Positions 1 to 11,027 of a stretch of DNA of 64,000 nt are shown here, piece after piece (position 1 is the stretch's first letter; the number at the start of each line of letters is the position of its first letter). Location: the NCBI RefSeq assembly GCF_002201515.1, contig NZ_CP021421.1, positions 2,418,001 through 2,482,000 on the forward strand. Direction: 5' to 3'. Below the pieces are notes generated by a model. It had not been told where the DNA came from and did not search any database. It saw only the letters and a list, made by a program, of their open reading frames with translations. A program made the position numbers and the translations under genes. The DNA is from Muribaculum intestinale. GTDB lineage: Bacteria; Bacteroidota; Bacteroidia; Bacteroidales; Muribaculaceae.

Positions 1-383
1 ACGCCGGTGGCGATGTAGCAGTAATTTAGGTTGTTCATACTTGTGGGATTGGCGCTGAGCACCATACTTAGCTCCCATTCGCCACCTCCGAATCCTGTTT
101 CCTCGGCCAGTTCGCGCTTTGCTGCGGCGAGGGGATCCTCTCCGGGTTCTACACAGCCTGCACATAATTCCATGAATATATCGTCGAGACCGTGGCGATA
201 CTGTTCTACAAGCACCATCTTTCCATCGGTGGTGATTGCTATGATATTTACCCAGTCAGGATATTCGAGCACATAGAATTCATCCTTTATTTGCCCGTCG
301 GGCATGCGCATTGTATCGCATCTGGCGGTGAGCCATGGCCGCTTTATTATGTAGCGGCTATCGGTAGTGGTCCATTTTTCCAT
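1..383 (-). CDS. Nudix hydrolase, ADP-ribose pyrophosphatase type (3' truncated by window edge)
   Basis: Read on the minus strand from the ATG at 383, the protein starts MEKWTTTDSRYIIKRPW and runs off the left edge of the window after about 127 residues. It contains a complete Nudix box around residues 69-91: G-x5-E-x7-R-E-L-x-E-E-x-G-F, with all metal-binding glutamates present. The N-terminal arrangement, with a strand-rich stretch before the box and an EQYRHG motif, is that of ADP-ribose/nucleoside-diphosphate-sugar pyrophosphatases, which hydrolyse nucleotide diphosphate-linked substrates with Mg2+. The exact substrate cannot be told, because the C-terminal specificity part is missing. 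A hairpin at 403-441 separates it from the gene upstream on the same strand. Confidence 0.85.
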   Translation of the reverse strand, partial: MEKWTTTDSRYIIKRPWLTARCDTMRMPDGQIKDEFYVLEYPDWVNIIAITTDGKMVLVEQYRHGLDDIFMELCAGCVEPGEDPLAAAKRELAEETGFGGGEWELSMVLSANPTSMNNLNYCYIATG

Positions 384-402
384 GTCTGACTAACTATAGC
401 AT

Positions 403-441
403 GCGCAGCGACATCCCGGAAGAGTCCGTATGTCGCTGCGC
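403..441 (-). terminator. Hairpin terminator after the 456-1334 gene
   Basis: A perfect 12-bp inverted repeat (403-414 with 430-441, GCGCAGCGACAT arm) with a 15-nt loop lies 15 nt past the stop codon at 456 on the minus strand. The T-tract after it is poor, so this is probably a terminator of the weak-U type seen in Bacteroidetes. It also sits just upstream of the Nudix gene start. Confidence 0.6.
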
Positions 442-455
442 GTAGTTTGTGTATG

Positions 456-1334
456 TTACTGTACGTTGTGTTCGCCGGCTGTGCGCGCCATCTGGTCGCG
501 TGTGAGAGCCAGTTTACGTTCAAGAAAATCGCGTTTTACCGAGAGCATGCGGCGCTCTTTCATGAATGATGCAAGTTTCCAGCTTTCGGCAAGCGAACGT
601 CGGTCGTTGGCTGCAAGCGGGGTGGAATAATTGCGCTCGCCTTTGAATATGAGCTTCACCGTGCCGGAAGTGGCTGAGTTGTTGAGCCAGTATCCGAGAG
701 TGTCACAATCCGCGCCGATGAAGGTTATCATCTCGGTGCCTCCGGAGCGGTAGTTGCGTTCGCCGTCGTAGGGCACTGAGGCTGACGCGACTTCTCCTGC
801 GGAGCCAGAGAGTGCAATCGATGTGTGTTTGACCGGCGATGCAGTGAGGGAAGAGAGTATCTTGTATTGTCCCGAGGGTTCTACGCGTCCCTCTACACCC
901 GTGCGTGAAAATAGGTTGGACTTGGCATATTGCTTTATGACGTAGTAGTCGTAGTCTTCTCCGAGCGAAGGGTCATGTACGAGCTGAAACTGCGGCATAA
1001 TGGAGTCGATACGGTAAGCGATATATGCAGAGAGGGAGTCGGTCTGTTCGATTTCGCGTATGATGGCGCCCTCTTCTACTTTGGGCCGCAGAGCCATAGC
1101 TTGACGCTGGATATCAATCTGTGCGGGATATTTGCTTTTAATGGTGTCAAGCAGTTCAAGCGCAAGAGTGAAATCATGAGTTGTTGCGGCGCTGTCGGCC
1201 TGTTGCAGTAGGAGTGAGGCTTCCTTCTCTTCATTTGCCGAAGAGCCGGAGCATGATGTTGCCAATATCCCGGCCGATATTATGGCCGATGCGATGGTGG
1301 TAATGAATAGCGGTTTATTTGCTGCGTTGTACAT
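456..1334 (-). CDS. Putative lipoprotein/secreted protein of unknown function
   Basis: I do not recognise a named family for this 292-residue protein. The N-terminus is a lysine followed by a hydrophobic stretch ending in ATSC|SG (about residues 26-28), compatible with a signal peptide and possibly lipid attachment, although the -3 residue is alanine rather than leucine. Next come a charged helical segment (about 35-110) and a beta-rich middle with serine- and glycine-rich stretches. The C-terminal 60 residues are rich in arginine, leucine and methionine and look like a coiled coil. The start overlaps the 3' end of the RelA-type gene by 20 nt, which suggests co-transcription with engB and relA. 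Function unknown. Confidence 0.7.
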   Translation of the reverse strand: MYNAANKPLFITTIASAIISAGILATSCSGSSANEEKEASLLLQQADSAATTHDFTLALELLDTIKSKYPAQIDIQRQAMALRPKVEEGAIIREIEQTDSLSAYIAYRIDSIMPQFQLVHDPSLGEDYDYYVIKQYAKSNLFSRTGVEGRVEPSGQYKILSSLTASPVKHTSIALSGSAGEVASASVPYDGERNYRSGGTEMITFIGADCDTLGYWLNNSATSGTVKLIFKGERNYSTPLAANDRRSLAESWKLASFMKERRMLSVKRDFLERKLALTRDQMARTAGEHNVQ

Positions 1335-3522
1335 CTTTTACGCCTTTTACGGTTTTGAGTTTCTTTATTAAAGTGTTGAGAGCCGCTGTGTCTCTGACAC
1401 CGACTCCGAGAAATCCCTGGAAAATTCCGTCGTTGCTGTCGATGGATATGCTGCGCAGGGTGGTCGAGGATTCCTTGTTGATAATGGAGGTAATCGAGGT
1501 GACGATACCGATGTCGTCGTTTCCGATGATACGCAGTGTGGCTCCGAACTGCTCGCCCACTTTGCCTGACCAGCGGGTCGGTATGAGCCGGTAAGGGTAG
1601 CGCGAGCGTATGTTGGCTGCGTTGGGGCAGTCGTTGCGATGGATTTTGATGACGCCTTCGGAGGATATGAATCCGAACACCTCGTCGCCGTAAATGGGGT
1701 TGCAGCATTTCGACAGACGGTAGTTGACACCTTTTATACCCTCGCCGATTACGAGTACATCAGACGAGCCGCGTGTATCGTCTGGAGCTGTAGGCTGTAG
1801 CTGGAATTCTTCGGCCGATATCTTGTCGGGTGTGGTTTCTGTCGGGCGGTCGACAGCGACATATTGTTCGATTACCTCGTTGATGTCGAGTTGTTCGGCG
1901 GCAATGGCATTGAAGAAATCGGTCACGGTGCGGAAGCCCATCTTTTTGATGAGTTTCATCAGGGTGGCCTCCACAAGGTCGATTTTGCGGTTTTTCAGCC
2001 GGCGCTCCAACAGTTCTTTACCGAGGGAGGAAGCGCGGTTTTCCATCTCGTGGATACTCTGGCGTATGCGGTTGCGCGCTTTTCCGGTTACTACAAATGC
2101 CAGCCAGTCGATTTTGGGCACCTGCTGTGCGGATGTCATTATCTCCACGGTATCGCCCGAGCGGAGTTTATAGTTTATCTTCTGGTTGCGTCCGTTTACC
2201 TTGGCGCCTGTGCACGACATGCCGAGTTTGGTGTGTATATGGAAAGCGAAGTCGAGCACGGTGGCTCCGTAGGGGAGCTTGAAGAGGTCGCCCTTGGGGG
2301 TGAACACGAACACCTCCTTGTCGTAGAAGTCCATGCGCATGTTCTTCATCAGCTCCATCGGGCCTGTCTCTGCGGTCTCGAGTATGTCGCGTACATTGTT
2401 CATCCAGGCATCAAGTGACTCTTCGCTCTTTATGCCCTTGTATTTCCAATGGGCGGCGAGGCCTTTTTCGGCGATAAGGTCCATGCGGCGTGTGCGTATC
2501 TGCACTTCCACCCATCGGTCGCCCGGGCCCTTCACGGTGATATGCAGCGATTCGTAGCCGTTGCTCTTGGGTATGCTGAGCCAGTCCTTCATTCGGGAAG
2601 GATTGGGCTGGTACATGTCGGTGATGAGCGAGTATGCCAGCCAGCAATCGCTCTTCTCCTTTTCCTGTTCGGCGTCGATGATGATACGTATAGCAAACAG
2701 GTCGTAGATATGCTCCAGATCCGTTTTCTGTTTTACGAGTTTGTTCCAGATGGAATATATCGACTTCGTGCGTCCCTTGATTTCATATTTCAGGGGAGTC
2801 GCATCGAGTTTTTCCTTTATAGGGGCGATGAATTCGGCGATATATGCGTCGCGGCTCGCTTTGGTCTGGTTGAGTTTGTGGGCAATGTCGGTATATGTCT
2901 GTCGGTTGGTGTATTTGAGCGACAGATCCTCGAGTTCGCTTTTGATGGAGTAGAGTCCCAGACGATGTGATAGCGGGGCATAGAGATAGTTGCTCTCGTA
3001 GGCCACGTCATGAACCATCTTTTCATCGGGATGATGGTTGATTGCACGCATCATGGCGAGGCGGTCGACAATCATTATAATAATCACACGTATGTCTTCG
3101 GCGAAAGTGAGGAGCAGCTTTCGGAAGTTGTCGCTCTCCATTGCCGCCTGCCGGGCATACAGTGTAGATACTTTTAGAAGGCCTCGAATGAGGCGCGCTA
3201 TGTCGTCGCCCCATTCCTTTACAAGTTCTTTCTCTTCGATAAACTCGCTTTTGCAGAGTATGAACAGCAGTATGGCTAGCACCATGTTGCGGTCGGGCGA
3301 AATCTTTTCGCACAGCAGTAGCGCTGTTTCGAGATTATGGATTATGGGATTTATGCTGAAGCGGTCGCGCGGACAGTGCTGTTGTTCGATGCCTTCGGTC
3401 ATTATGACACGTACCCGCGCCACATCGTCGGGCAGTGTGATGTCGCGTGTGAGCCGAAGGAGGCGTCGGGATATTTCGATAAGCCTCAGGCGTTCGTCGT
3501 CGGTGAAGTATGCGTTGGGCAT
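1315..3522 (-). CDS. relA: RelA/SpoT-family (p)ppGpp synthetase with degenerate hydrolase domain
   Basis: The 735-residue protein has the full long-RSH order: HD-like region (about 40-200), synthetase (about 245-360, with GRTKSIYSIWNK and GYESLHITV), TGS (about 400-460, EVFVFTPKGDLF), a Cys-Cys zinc-finger region (SKCCNPI, about 615) and a C-terminal ACT domain (about 658-735). It makes (p)ppGpp in the stringent response at the ribosome. In the HD region the usual ALLHDVVED core reads ILLFILCKSE, so the His-Asp metal pair is missing. I infer a monofunctional, RelA-like synthetase with no hydrolase activity, which implies a separate SpoT elsewhere. It follows engB by 11 nt and overlaps the next gene by 20 nt. 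Confidence 0.93.
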   Translation of the reverse strand: MPNAYFTDDERLRLIEISRRLLRLTRDITLPDDVARVRVIMTEGIEQQHCPRDRFSINPIIHNLETALLLCEKISPDRNMVLAILLFILCKSEFIEEKELVKEWGDDIARLIRGLLKVSTLYARQAAMESDNFRKLLLTFAEDIRVIIIMIVDRLAMMRAINHHPDEKMVHDVAYESNYLYAPLSHRLGLYSIKSELEDLSLKYTNRQTYTDIAHKLNQTKASRDAYIAEFIAPIKEKLDATPLKYEIKGRTKSIYSIWNKLVKQKTDLEHIYDLFAIRIIIDAEQEKEKSDCWLAYSLITDMYQPNPSRMKDWLSIPKSNGYESLHITVKGPGDRWVEVQIRTRRMDLIAEKGLAAHWKYKGIKSEESLDAWMNNVRDILETAETGPMELMKNMRMDFYDKEVFVFTPKGDLFKLPYGATVLDFAFHIHTKLGMSCTGAKVNGRNQKINYKLRSGDTVEIMTSAQQVPKIDWLAFVVTGKARNRIRQSIHEMENRASSLGKELLERRLKNRKIDLVEATLMKLIKKMGFRTVTDFFNAIAAEQLDINEVIEQYVAVDRPTETTPDKISAEEFQLQPTAPDDTRGSSDVLVIGEGIKGVNYRLSKCCNPIYGDEVFGFISSEGVIKIHRNDCPNAANIRSRYPYRLIPTRWSGKVGEQFGATLRIIGNDDIGIVTSITSIINKESSTTLRSISIDSNDGIFQGFLGVGVRDTAALNTLIKKLKTVKGVKDVQRSK

Positions 3523-3533
3523 TTTCGTGGGTG

Positions 3534-4178
3534 TCAGGTGTTGTCAGTGCTGTTGATGTAGGACAGTTCCTCTGTAGTCATTGTGGGGAGTTGGTTCAGC
3601 TCGTCGATATAGTCGAGCAGTTGTGCTCTGCCGCGTCCGTCGTGGCTCGATGTATAGAACACCGGAGGGAGCTCTTCCCATGTTTCTTTTAGTTTGTCGA
3701 GGTATTTGCCGGTCACAATCTTTGCTGCCGCCGCCGACATTTTGTCGAGTTTGGTAAATACGATGGCAAACGGGACACCATTTTCACCGAGCCAGTCCAT
3801 GAACTCGATGTCAATTTTCTGTGGGTCGTGGCGGGAGTCTACGAGCACAAACAGACATGTCATCTGCTGTCGGTTGAGTATATATTCCTCGATAATGCGA
3901 CGTATCTGCCGCTGCTGCTCCTTGCCACGCTGTGCATAGCCGTAGCCGGGAAGGTCGACTATATACCATGACCCGTTGATAAGGAAATGGTTGATAAGAG
4001 TGGTTTTGCCCGGGGTCGACGATGTCATCGCCAGCCCCTTGTGTCGTGTCAGCATATTGATCAGCGAGGACTTTCCGACATTGCTTCGGCCTATGAATGC
4101 GTACTCGTGGTAGCATGTGGCGGGACATTTTTTGACGTCGGAATTACTGATCTCAAATTTCGAGGATGTTATGTCCAT
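3534..4178 (-). CDS. engB: Ribosome biogenesis GTPase EngB/YsxC/YihA
   Basis: The 214-residue protein is a small GTPase of the EngB family that acts in large ribosomal subunit assembly. G1 is GRSNVGKSS at 30-38, a threonine-rich switch follows near 52-60, G3 is DLPGYG at 75-80 and G4 is TKLDK at 142-146. Length and motif order match the family. It is first in the minus-strand engB-relA-lipoprotein operon, with a TTG-N19-TATCTTTA promoter about 20 nt upstream (4200-4229) and only a very short leader. Confidence 0.95.
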   Translation of the reverse strand: MDITSSKFEISNSDVKKCPATCYHEYAFIGRSNVGKSSLINMLTRHKGLAMTSSTPGKTTLINHFLINGSWYIVDLPGYGYAQRGKEQQRQIRRIIEEYILNRQQMTCLFVLVDSRHDPQKIDIEFMDWLGENGVPFAIVFTKLDKMSAAAAKIVTGKYLDKLKETWEELPPVFYTSSHDGRGRAQLLDYIDELNQLPTMTTEELSYINSTDNT

Positions 4179-4199
4179 AGCTTCTGTAATTTATTTTTG

Positions 4200-4229
4200 T
4201 AAAGATAGCACTTTTAGATGATACTTCAA
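4200..4229 (-). promoter_or_regulatory. Bacteroidetes-type promoter for engB-relA
   Basis: On the minus strand a TTG (4227-4229) is followed after exactly 19 nt by TATCTTTA (4200-4207), 7 of 8 matches to the TAnnTTTG -7 element. The engB ATG is 21 nt downstream. Confidence 0.65.
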
Positions 4230-4332
4230 TAACGATTTTGATGTTTACTATGTTTATGTCTGCTTATATAGGCATATGCCGGCGATGGCATGCTTCTCGT
4301 TTCGGTATGGGTGGAGTTAATTGAAAAATTCA

Positions 4333-4340
4333 TAACTTTG
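4333..4340 (+). promoter_or_regulatory. -7 element for trmN6
   Basis: TAACTTTG is a perfect TAnnTTTG -7 element 49 nt before the trmN6 ATG. No good TTTG box lies 19-21 nt upstream, so the -33 half is weak. Confidence 0.5.
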
Positions 4341-4389
4341 GGGAGCGGGAAGATATAATTTTCATGAGAATACTTAAATAAATAAGATT

Positions 4390-5109
4390 ATGGGAACGAG
4401 CAAGACGCGTGAGAGTGTGTTTCGGTTCAAGCGGTTTGATGTGGCCAATTCGCTGAGCGCAATGAAAGTAGGTACCGACGGTGTGCTGCTTGGCGCATGG
4501 GCGTGTGTGCCTGATGCCTCGATGGCCACGGTGCTTGATGTGGGCACCGGCAGCGGGCTGATTGCCCTTATGCTGGCACAGCGTTTTGACAATGCCTTTA
4601 TTACCGGAATAGATATTGTAGAGGAGGCATGTGAGGAAGCGCTGGTGAATGCCGGCGCATCGCCATGGGCAGGACGTATCGCCATAGAGCATGCCGGTTT
4701 TTGCGAGTATGCCGGTCAGGGAGTGAGTTTCGATGCCGTAGTGAGCAATCCGCCATTTTTCAAGACGGAAATCAAGGCTCCGGACCGAGGACGCATGCTT
4801 GCACGCCATGGTGCCGACCTGGATTACGGAGTTATAATGCGGGCTTGCGCGTGCGGACTGTTGTCGGCCGACGGAATATTGTCGATGGTGTCTCCGGCCG
4901 AGCGGCAGAATGATATAATGTTTGATATGGAACTGTGCGGGCTCAGGCTGTCGCGTATGACGAGAGTGTTCACCAAACCGGGTGCACAGGAGCCCTCTCG
5001 GCTGTTGTGGGAGATGCGCAAAGATAAAAAGGCGTCACCGCCTAAGGTAGAAGACCTACTGATAGGCAGTGACGCATACAAGGCCCTGACGGGTGATTTC
5101 TATCTTTGA
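4390..5109 (+). CDS. trmN6: tRNA1(Val) A37 N6-methyltransferase TrmN6 (YfiC)
   Basis: The 239-residue protein is a Rossmann-fold SAM-dependent methyltransferase. The SAM-binding motif DVGTGSG is at 50-56 and the adenine-N6 methyltransferase motif NPPFF at 120-124. The N-terminal FRFKRFDVANSLSAMKVGTD segment is diagnostic for the YfiC/TrmN6 family, which methylates A37 of tRNA-Val. The gene stands alone on the plus strand and converges on thiC with 15 nt between stop codons. Its last 80 bases also encode, on the opposite strand, the thiC transcription terminator. Confidence 0.9.
   Translation: MGTSKTRESVFRFKRFDVANSLSAMKVGTDGVLLGAWACVPDASMATVLDVGTGSGLIALMLAQRFDNAFITGIDIVEEACEEALVNAGASPWAGRIAIEHAGFCEYAGQGVSFDAVVSNPPFFKTEIKAPDRGRMLARHGADLDYGVIMRACACGLLSADGILSMVSPAERQNDIMFDMELCGLRLSRMTRVFTKPGAQEPSRLLWEMRKDKKASPPKVEDLLIGSDAYKALTGDFYL
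5026..5075 (-). terminator. Intrinsic terminator of the thi operon, embedded in trmN6 coding sequence
   Basis: On the minus strand, 13-nt arms (5063-5075 and 5032-5044) pair fully with one G-U wobble. An inner AGGT/ACCT pair extends the stem, and C-T5-ATCTTT follows directly. It lies 50 nt downstream of the thiC stop, wholly within the trmN6 reading frame. Confidence 0.8.
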
Positions 5110-5124
5110 GATATTGAAATGGCA

Positions 5125-7622
<2,498 letters not shown>

Positions 7623-7653
7623 TGCTGATAATGAGAGTATATTGTTTGTTGTG

Positions 7654-8277
7654 TTATTGATAGCGGTTGAGGGCCTCGATTACCTTTGCGGTGTATTCTT
7701 TTGGGTCGGGAGCGTTGATTATAGCCCCGGACATGGCCACTCCGTTGATTCCTGTTTCCATCAGCGGGTCTATGTCGTCAAGGGTGATTCCGCCGATAGC
7801 AACTACCGGAAGCTCACTGCCGGCATTGCGTATGGCCGACATTATGTCGCGGTATCCGTCGAGGCCGATTACAGGTGACAATGCGCTCTTGGTGGTGGTG
7901 AATCGGAATGGCCCGAGGCCTACGTAATCGACATCGATGCCGCGCATGGCGAGGATATCCTCGGCTGTATTGGCAGTGACGCCGATTATTGCATGGGGAC
8001 CGAGCTCTTCACGTGCCTGTCGGGGGGGCATGTCATTCTTGCCGAGATGCACTCCGTGCACGCGAAGTTCGTCGGTGAGCCTGACGTTGTCGTCAATTAC
8101 CATTATTGCGTCGTTCTCTTTGCAGAGGGGTATTATTTCGAGTGCTGTGGCACGCATCTCGTCGTAAGATGCGTCTTTCATGCGTAATTGAATCCACTTG
8201 CAGCCTCCTTCGAGTACGAGCCGCACCTCTTCCGTGATGGAGAAGCGTGGTGATGGATGGGTGATGAACTGAAGCAT
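7654..8277 (-). CDS. thiE: Thiamine-phosphate synthase ThiE
   Basis: The 207-residue protein joins HMP-PP with thiazole phosphate to give thiamine phosphate. Family motifs are clear: [10 protein letters not shown] near 30, [20 protein letters not shown] near 80, [12 protein letters not shown] near 140 and VAIGGI near 172. Its better-conserved motifs make it the likely true ThiE, compared with the second ThiE-like protein at 8295-8900. It is preceded by that paralogue (17 nt gap) and followed by thiG (31 nt). Confidence 0.93.
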   Translation of the reverse strand: MLQFITHPSPRFSITEEVRLVLEGGCKWIQLRMKDASYDEMRATALEIIPLCKENDAIMVIDDNVRLTDELRVHGVHLGKNDMPPRQAREELGPHAIIGVTANTAEDILAMRGIDVDYVGLGPFRFTTTKSALSPVIGLDGYRDIMSAIRNAGSELPVVAIGGITLDDIDPLMETGINGVAMSGAIINAPDPKEYTAKVIEALNRYQ

Positions 8278-8294
8278 ATGTGTTGTGTGTATGA

Positions 8295-8900
8295 TTATTC
8301 TGATTGAGGAATCGGACTTTGGCCTCGCTCTATTGAGGCGAAAGCATCAAGGCGCTCTGCCATGTCGGCGCCCTCCCACAGATAGCCCAGTACGGCATAT
8401 CCGGCGAAAGGGAGACTACGTATGTCGGCCACTCTTTCCGGTGTGATGCCTCCGAGTGCCACTACTTTGTTAGGAGGAATTGTCGACAATTCTTCCGCAG
8501 TGAAGGCGCCATGGTAGCCCGGCTTGGATATGCTTGTGAAAATCGGACTGAGCGTTATATAGTCGTACTTACGGGCGCATTCTTTGGCTTCGGCTATGGA
8601 ATGGCAGCTACGCGATATGTTACCGCTGAAGTATGATGGTGCTTCAGGGCAGCGCCGGTTGAGATGTATGCCGCCGAGATTGAAGTCGCACAGCAGGTCA
8701 AAATGTCCATGCAGTTTGAGCCGCCGGTGATTGTGCGGGCCGATGCTTTCAATCAGATTGCGCATGTCGCGCAACGATGCGCCGGGATGGCGCAGGTGTA
8801 CGAAGTCCCATCCGGCATCGAGTATTGCAGCTATCGCCTCGGCTTCTTCGGGACGTATATCGGGAGGCGTGATGGCAATCCGCAACAGATTATCCGCCAT
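8295..8900 (-). CDS. ThiE-like / TenI-family protein (probable thiazole tautomerase)
   Basis: The 201-residue protein is a second ThiE/TenI-fold TIM barrel. It keeps the GGIHLNRRCPE, YITLSPIFTSISKPGYHG and ALGGITPERV segments, but the pyrophosphate-side motif reads VHLRHPGAS instead of the ThiE form. This points to TenI (aromatising the ThiG product) or a second thiamine-phosphate synthase; sequence alone does not settle which. Its start overlaps the 3' end of thiS by 11 nt, so the two are probably translationally coupled. Confidence 0.8.
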   Translation of the reverse strand: MADNLLRIAITPPDIRPEEAEAIAAILDAGWDFVHLRHPGASLRDMRNLIESIGPHNHRRLKLHGHFDLLCDFNLGGIHLNRRCPEAPSYFSGNISRSCHSIAEAKECARKYDYITLSPIFTSISKPGYHGAFTAEELSTIPPNKVVALGGITPERVADIRSLPFAGYAVLGYLWEGADMAERLDAFASIERGQSPIPQSE

Positions 8901-9090
8901 AAAAAGGCTGGATTACAAGCACTGAATCGCCTTCCTTGAGGATTGTGGAGTCGCGTTGGGTCAGAGGCACAACCTCGCCATTGAGAGCTGTAGCTACCCC
9001 TTCAGGGTTTATTCCGGCCAGATTAAGGGCTCCCTGGAGCGAGGTATGGTCGGGTATATTGATTTTTTTGTCGTTGACAGTTACTTCCAT
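8890..9090 (-). CDS. thiS: Sulfur carrier protein ThiS
   Basis: The 66-residue beta-grasp protein ends in the essential diglycine (QPFYGG), which is adenylated and thiocarboxylated before donating sulfur to ThiG. It starts MEVTVNDKKINIP, and the middle has the AVALNGEVV-like stretch (VATALNGEVVP). It is preceded by an 86-nt gap after thiD and overlaps the TenI-like gene. The adenylating enzyme ThiF is not in this operon. Confidence 0.92.
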   Translation of the reverse strand: MEVTVNDKKINIPDHTSLQGALNLAGINPEGVATALNGEVVPLTQRDSTILKEGDSVLVIQPFYGG

Positions 9091-9176
9091 AATATATCGA
9101 TGTTGTTTTTGTCTAAAACATGTTCTTAATATTCAGAACGCGTGGGACGGTGGAAAAGATGAATTCAGCAGTGGAA

Positions 9177-9989
9177 TTATTCTCTGACAAGCATGGCCGA
9201 CGGGGCAAACAGATGGTTGACCGGGCCGTGTCCATGACCTATTGCCACATCGGCTCCGGCCTTAATGGCGTCTGAGATATATTCTTTTGATTTCGTGACG
9301 GCATTGGCAATATCATGGCCGATTGCCATGTAGGAGGCTATTGCCGAAGAGAGTGTGCAGCCTGTGCCGTGGGTATTGACTGAGCGTACGCGTGGCGCCT
9401 GTAGTTTCATGATGCCTCTTTGCGGAGTATACAGCCAGTCGGTCACTATGTCAAGAAGTGTATCGGAGTCACCACCCTTTATCAAGATTGACTTCGCACC
9501 CATTTCGCGCAGAAGTTCTATCTGGGTTTCCGGATTTTTTGTGCCTGTGATTGCTTCCGCTTCCATTGCGTTGGGGGTAATGATGTCGGCCATCGGGATG
9601 AGTCGCTGTACTATTACGTCGACAGCATCTGCGGCAAGAAGACGTGAGCCGGATGTGGAAATCATGACCGGGTCGAGCACTATGTTGGTGGCGCGGTGGC
9701 ATGTGAGCGAATCGGCTACCGCAGCGGCGGTAGGAGCGTCGAACAGCATACCTATCTTTATGGCTTTTGGGGGGATGTCGGCGAATACGGCATCAATCTG
9801 CCCGGTTACAATGTCGGGGCGGATGGCCTGTACGGCTGTTACTCCGAGAGTGTTCTGTACGGTAATTGCCGTAATTGCCGTCATGGCATATACACCTATT
9901 GCCGACATTGTCTTGATGTCGGCCTGGATTCCGGCGCCGCCTGATGAATCGGAGCCAGCTATTGATAGCACAGGGATGTATCTCAGCAT
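9177..9989 (-). CDS. thiD: Hydroxymethylpyrimidine (phosphate) kinase ThiD
   Basis: The 270-residue ribokinase-fold protein phosphorylates HMP-P to HMP-PP. It has the N-terminal [19 protein letters not shown] signature (about 10-28), the GTKNPETQ region and the C-terminal anion-hole motif [14 protein letters not shown] (about 215-228), which carries the catalytic region. It is the first gene behind the TPP riboswitch. The 86-nt gap to thiS shows no clear promoter, so the whole cluster is probably one transcript. Confidence 0.95.
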   Translation of the reverse strand: MLRYIPVLSIAGSDSSGGAGIQADIKTMSAIGVYAMTAITAITVQNTLGVTAVQAIRPDIVTGQIDAVFADIPPKAIKIGMLFDAPTAAAVADSLTCHRATNIVLDPVMISTSGSRLLAADAVDVIVQRLIPMADIITPNAMEAEAITGTKNPETQIELLREMGAKSILIKGGDSDTLLDIVTDWLYTPQRGIMKLQAPRVRSVNTHGTGCTLSSAIASYMAIGHDIANAVTKSKEYISDAIKAGADVAIGHGHGPVNHLFAPSAMLVRE

Positions 9990-10048
9990 GATGGTATGAA
10001 AATATGCAGTGTCGTTCCGGTGCTGAGAATGTGTGTGTTGCTCCTGTT

Positions 10049-10076
10049 TCCGGGAAAACCGGACCCGATGACCGGG
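10049..10076 (-). promoter_or_regulatory. Possible expression-platform hairpins of the TPP riboswitch
   Basis: Between the aptamer and thiD the minus strand carries two adjacent short hairpins: CCCG/CGGG (10064-10067 with 10073-10076) and TCCGG/CCGGA (10049-10053 with 10059-10063). There is no U-run, so simple intrinsic termination is unlikely. Confidence 0.35.
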
Positions 10077-10082
10077 ATGGAA

Positions 10083-10164
10083 AACAATCCCTTCGGCGGC
10101 ATTATCCGCGTCAGGTTCGAAGGGTATAATCTCAGCACACTTTATGGAGTGGCACCCCTTTGTT
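10083..10164 (-). ncRNA. TPP (THI-box) riboswitch upstream of thiD
   Basis: On the minus strand the conserved THI-element blocks occur in order: GGGGTGCC (10151-10158), CTGAGA followed by TATACCC (about 10121-10135), AACCTGA (about 10111-10118), GGATAATGCC (10098-10107) and GAAGGGA. A closing P1 helix can form between AACAA (10160-10164) and TTGTT (10083-10087). It should sense thiamine pyrophosphate and shut off the thiD-thiS-tenI-thiE-thiG-thiC operon. The aptamer lies about 95 nt before the thiD start. Confidence 0.95.
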
Positions 10165-10196
10165 TATGTTGTTTTAAATTATTGTCGAACTGACTG

Positions 10197-11024
10197 TCAA
10201 TCGATTGTAAATCTGTCGCTGTGGAGAAGTACCGGGAACTTTTCGCGGAATTCGTAGAGTGAGGAGTGGGATATACGCCCCATGACGCATTGTATTCCGT
10301 CGGACAGGTGTGCTTCTGTGCCTATAGTCTGACCTTTGGGGTCGATTATGGCAGAAGTGCCGGAATAGTTGCCGAAATCATCGCTTCCGGTGCGGTTGCA
10401 TCCGACTACGTATGCCTGATTTTCAATTGCACGTGCTATTAGCAGGTGTTTCCATGCATATGCTCTTGAATCGGGCCAGTTAGCGACTATAATCAACAAA
10501 TCGTATCCGTTGTGGCTGTTGCGTAGCCATACCGGAAACCGCAAATCGTAGCATACGGCCAACGCTATATTCCAGCCTCTGAATCGTATTGTCGGTATTG
10601 CCTTATGGCCGGAGGTATATACCTTGTCCTCTCCACCGGTTGAAAACAGGTGGTGCTTGTCGTAATAGGTGGTTTCGCCGGATGGCTCGGTAAGGAATGC
10701 CCGGTTGAACAGCCGACCGTCGTGGTCGAGCGCGATAAACGACCCTGCTATGGCCAGATTGCATGCCGAGGCGAGCTTTGCTGCCCATTCTATCGTAGGG
10801 CCGTCGGATGGCTCGGCGAGATTGCGGGCAGTATCGGCCTGAAGTATATATCCGGTAGAGAACATCTCCGGCAGAACGGCAATGTCAGCGTGTCCGGCAA
10901 TGGCCTCTATTGCTGTTGATGCAGCCTTTAGGTTGGCTTTCTTGTCGGAGGTGGCAATGTCAAGTCCGATTGCCGCCACTGTCAGCGGGCCGTTGAGGTG
11001 AGGCCTTGTATTGTTGCAGGTCAT
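10197..11024 (-). CDS. Carbon-nitrogen hydrolase, omega-amidase (Nit2/YafV) type
   Basis: The 275-residue protein belongs to the nitrilase superfamily. The catalytic triad is visible: Glu53 in LPEMFSTGY, Lys123 in YYDKHHLFSTGGE and Cys158 in LAVCYDLRFPVW. The HHLFSTGGE and CYDLRFP forms are those of the YafV/omega-amidase branch, which deamidates alpha-ketoglutaramate or alpha-ketosuccinamate, a metabolite-repair role. It follows the acyltransferase gene by 3 nt and ends just before the thi leader, so read-through into the thi operon is possible. Confidence 0.88.
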   Translation of the reverse strand: MTCNNTRPHLNGPLTVAAIGLDIATSDKKANLKAASTAIEAIAGHADIAVLPEMFSTGYILQADTARNLAEPSDGPTIEWAAKLASACNLAIAGSFIALDHDGRLFNRAFLTEPSGETTYYDKHHLFSTGGEDKVYTSGHKAIPTIRFRGWNIALAVCYDLRFPVWLRNSHNGYDLLIIVANWPDSRAYAWKHLLIARAIENQAYVVGCNRTGSDDFGNYSGTSAIIDPKGQTIGTEAHLSDGIQCVMGRISHSSLYEFREKFPVLLHSDRFTID

Positions 11025-11027
11025 TGG

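Noticed and set aside
1864..2418. Antisense frame of 184 codons opposite relA
   Set aside because: Shadow of the conserved synthetase/TGS coding region, no recognisable features.
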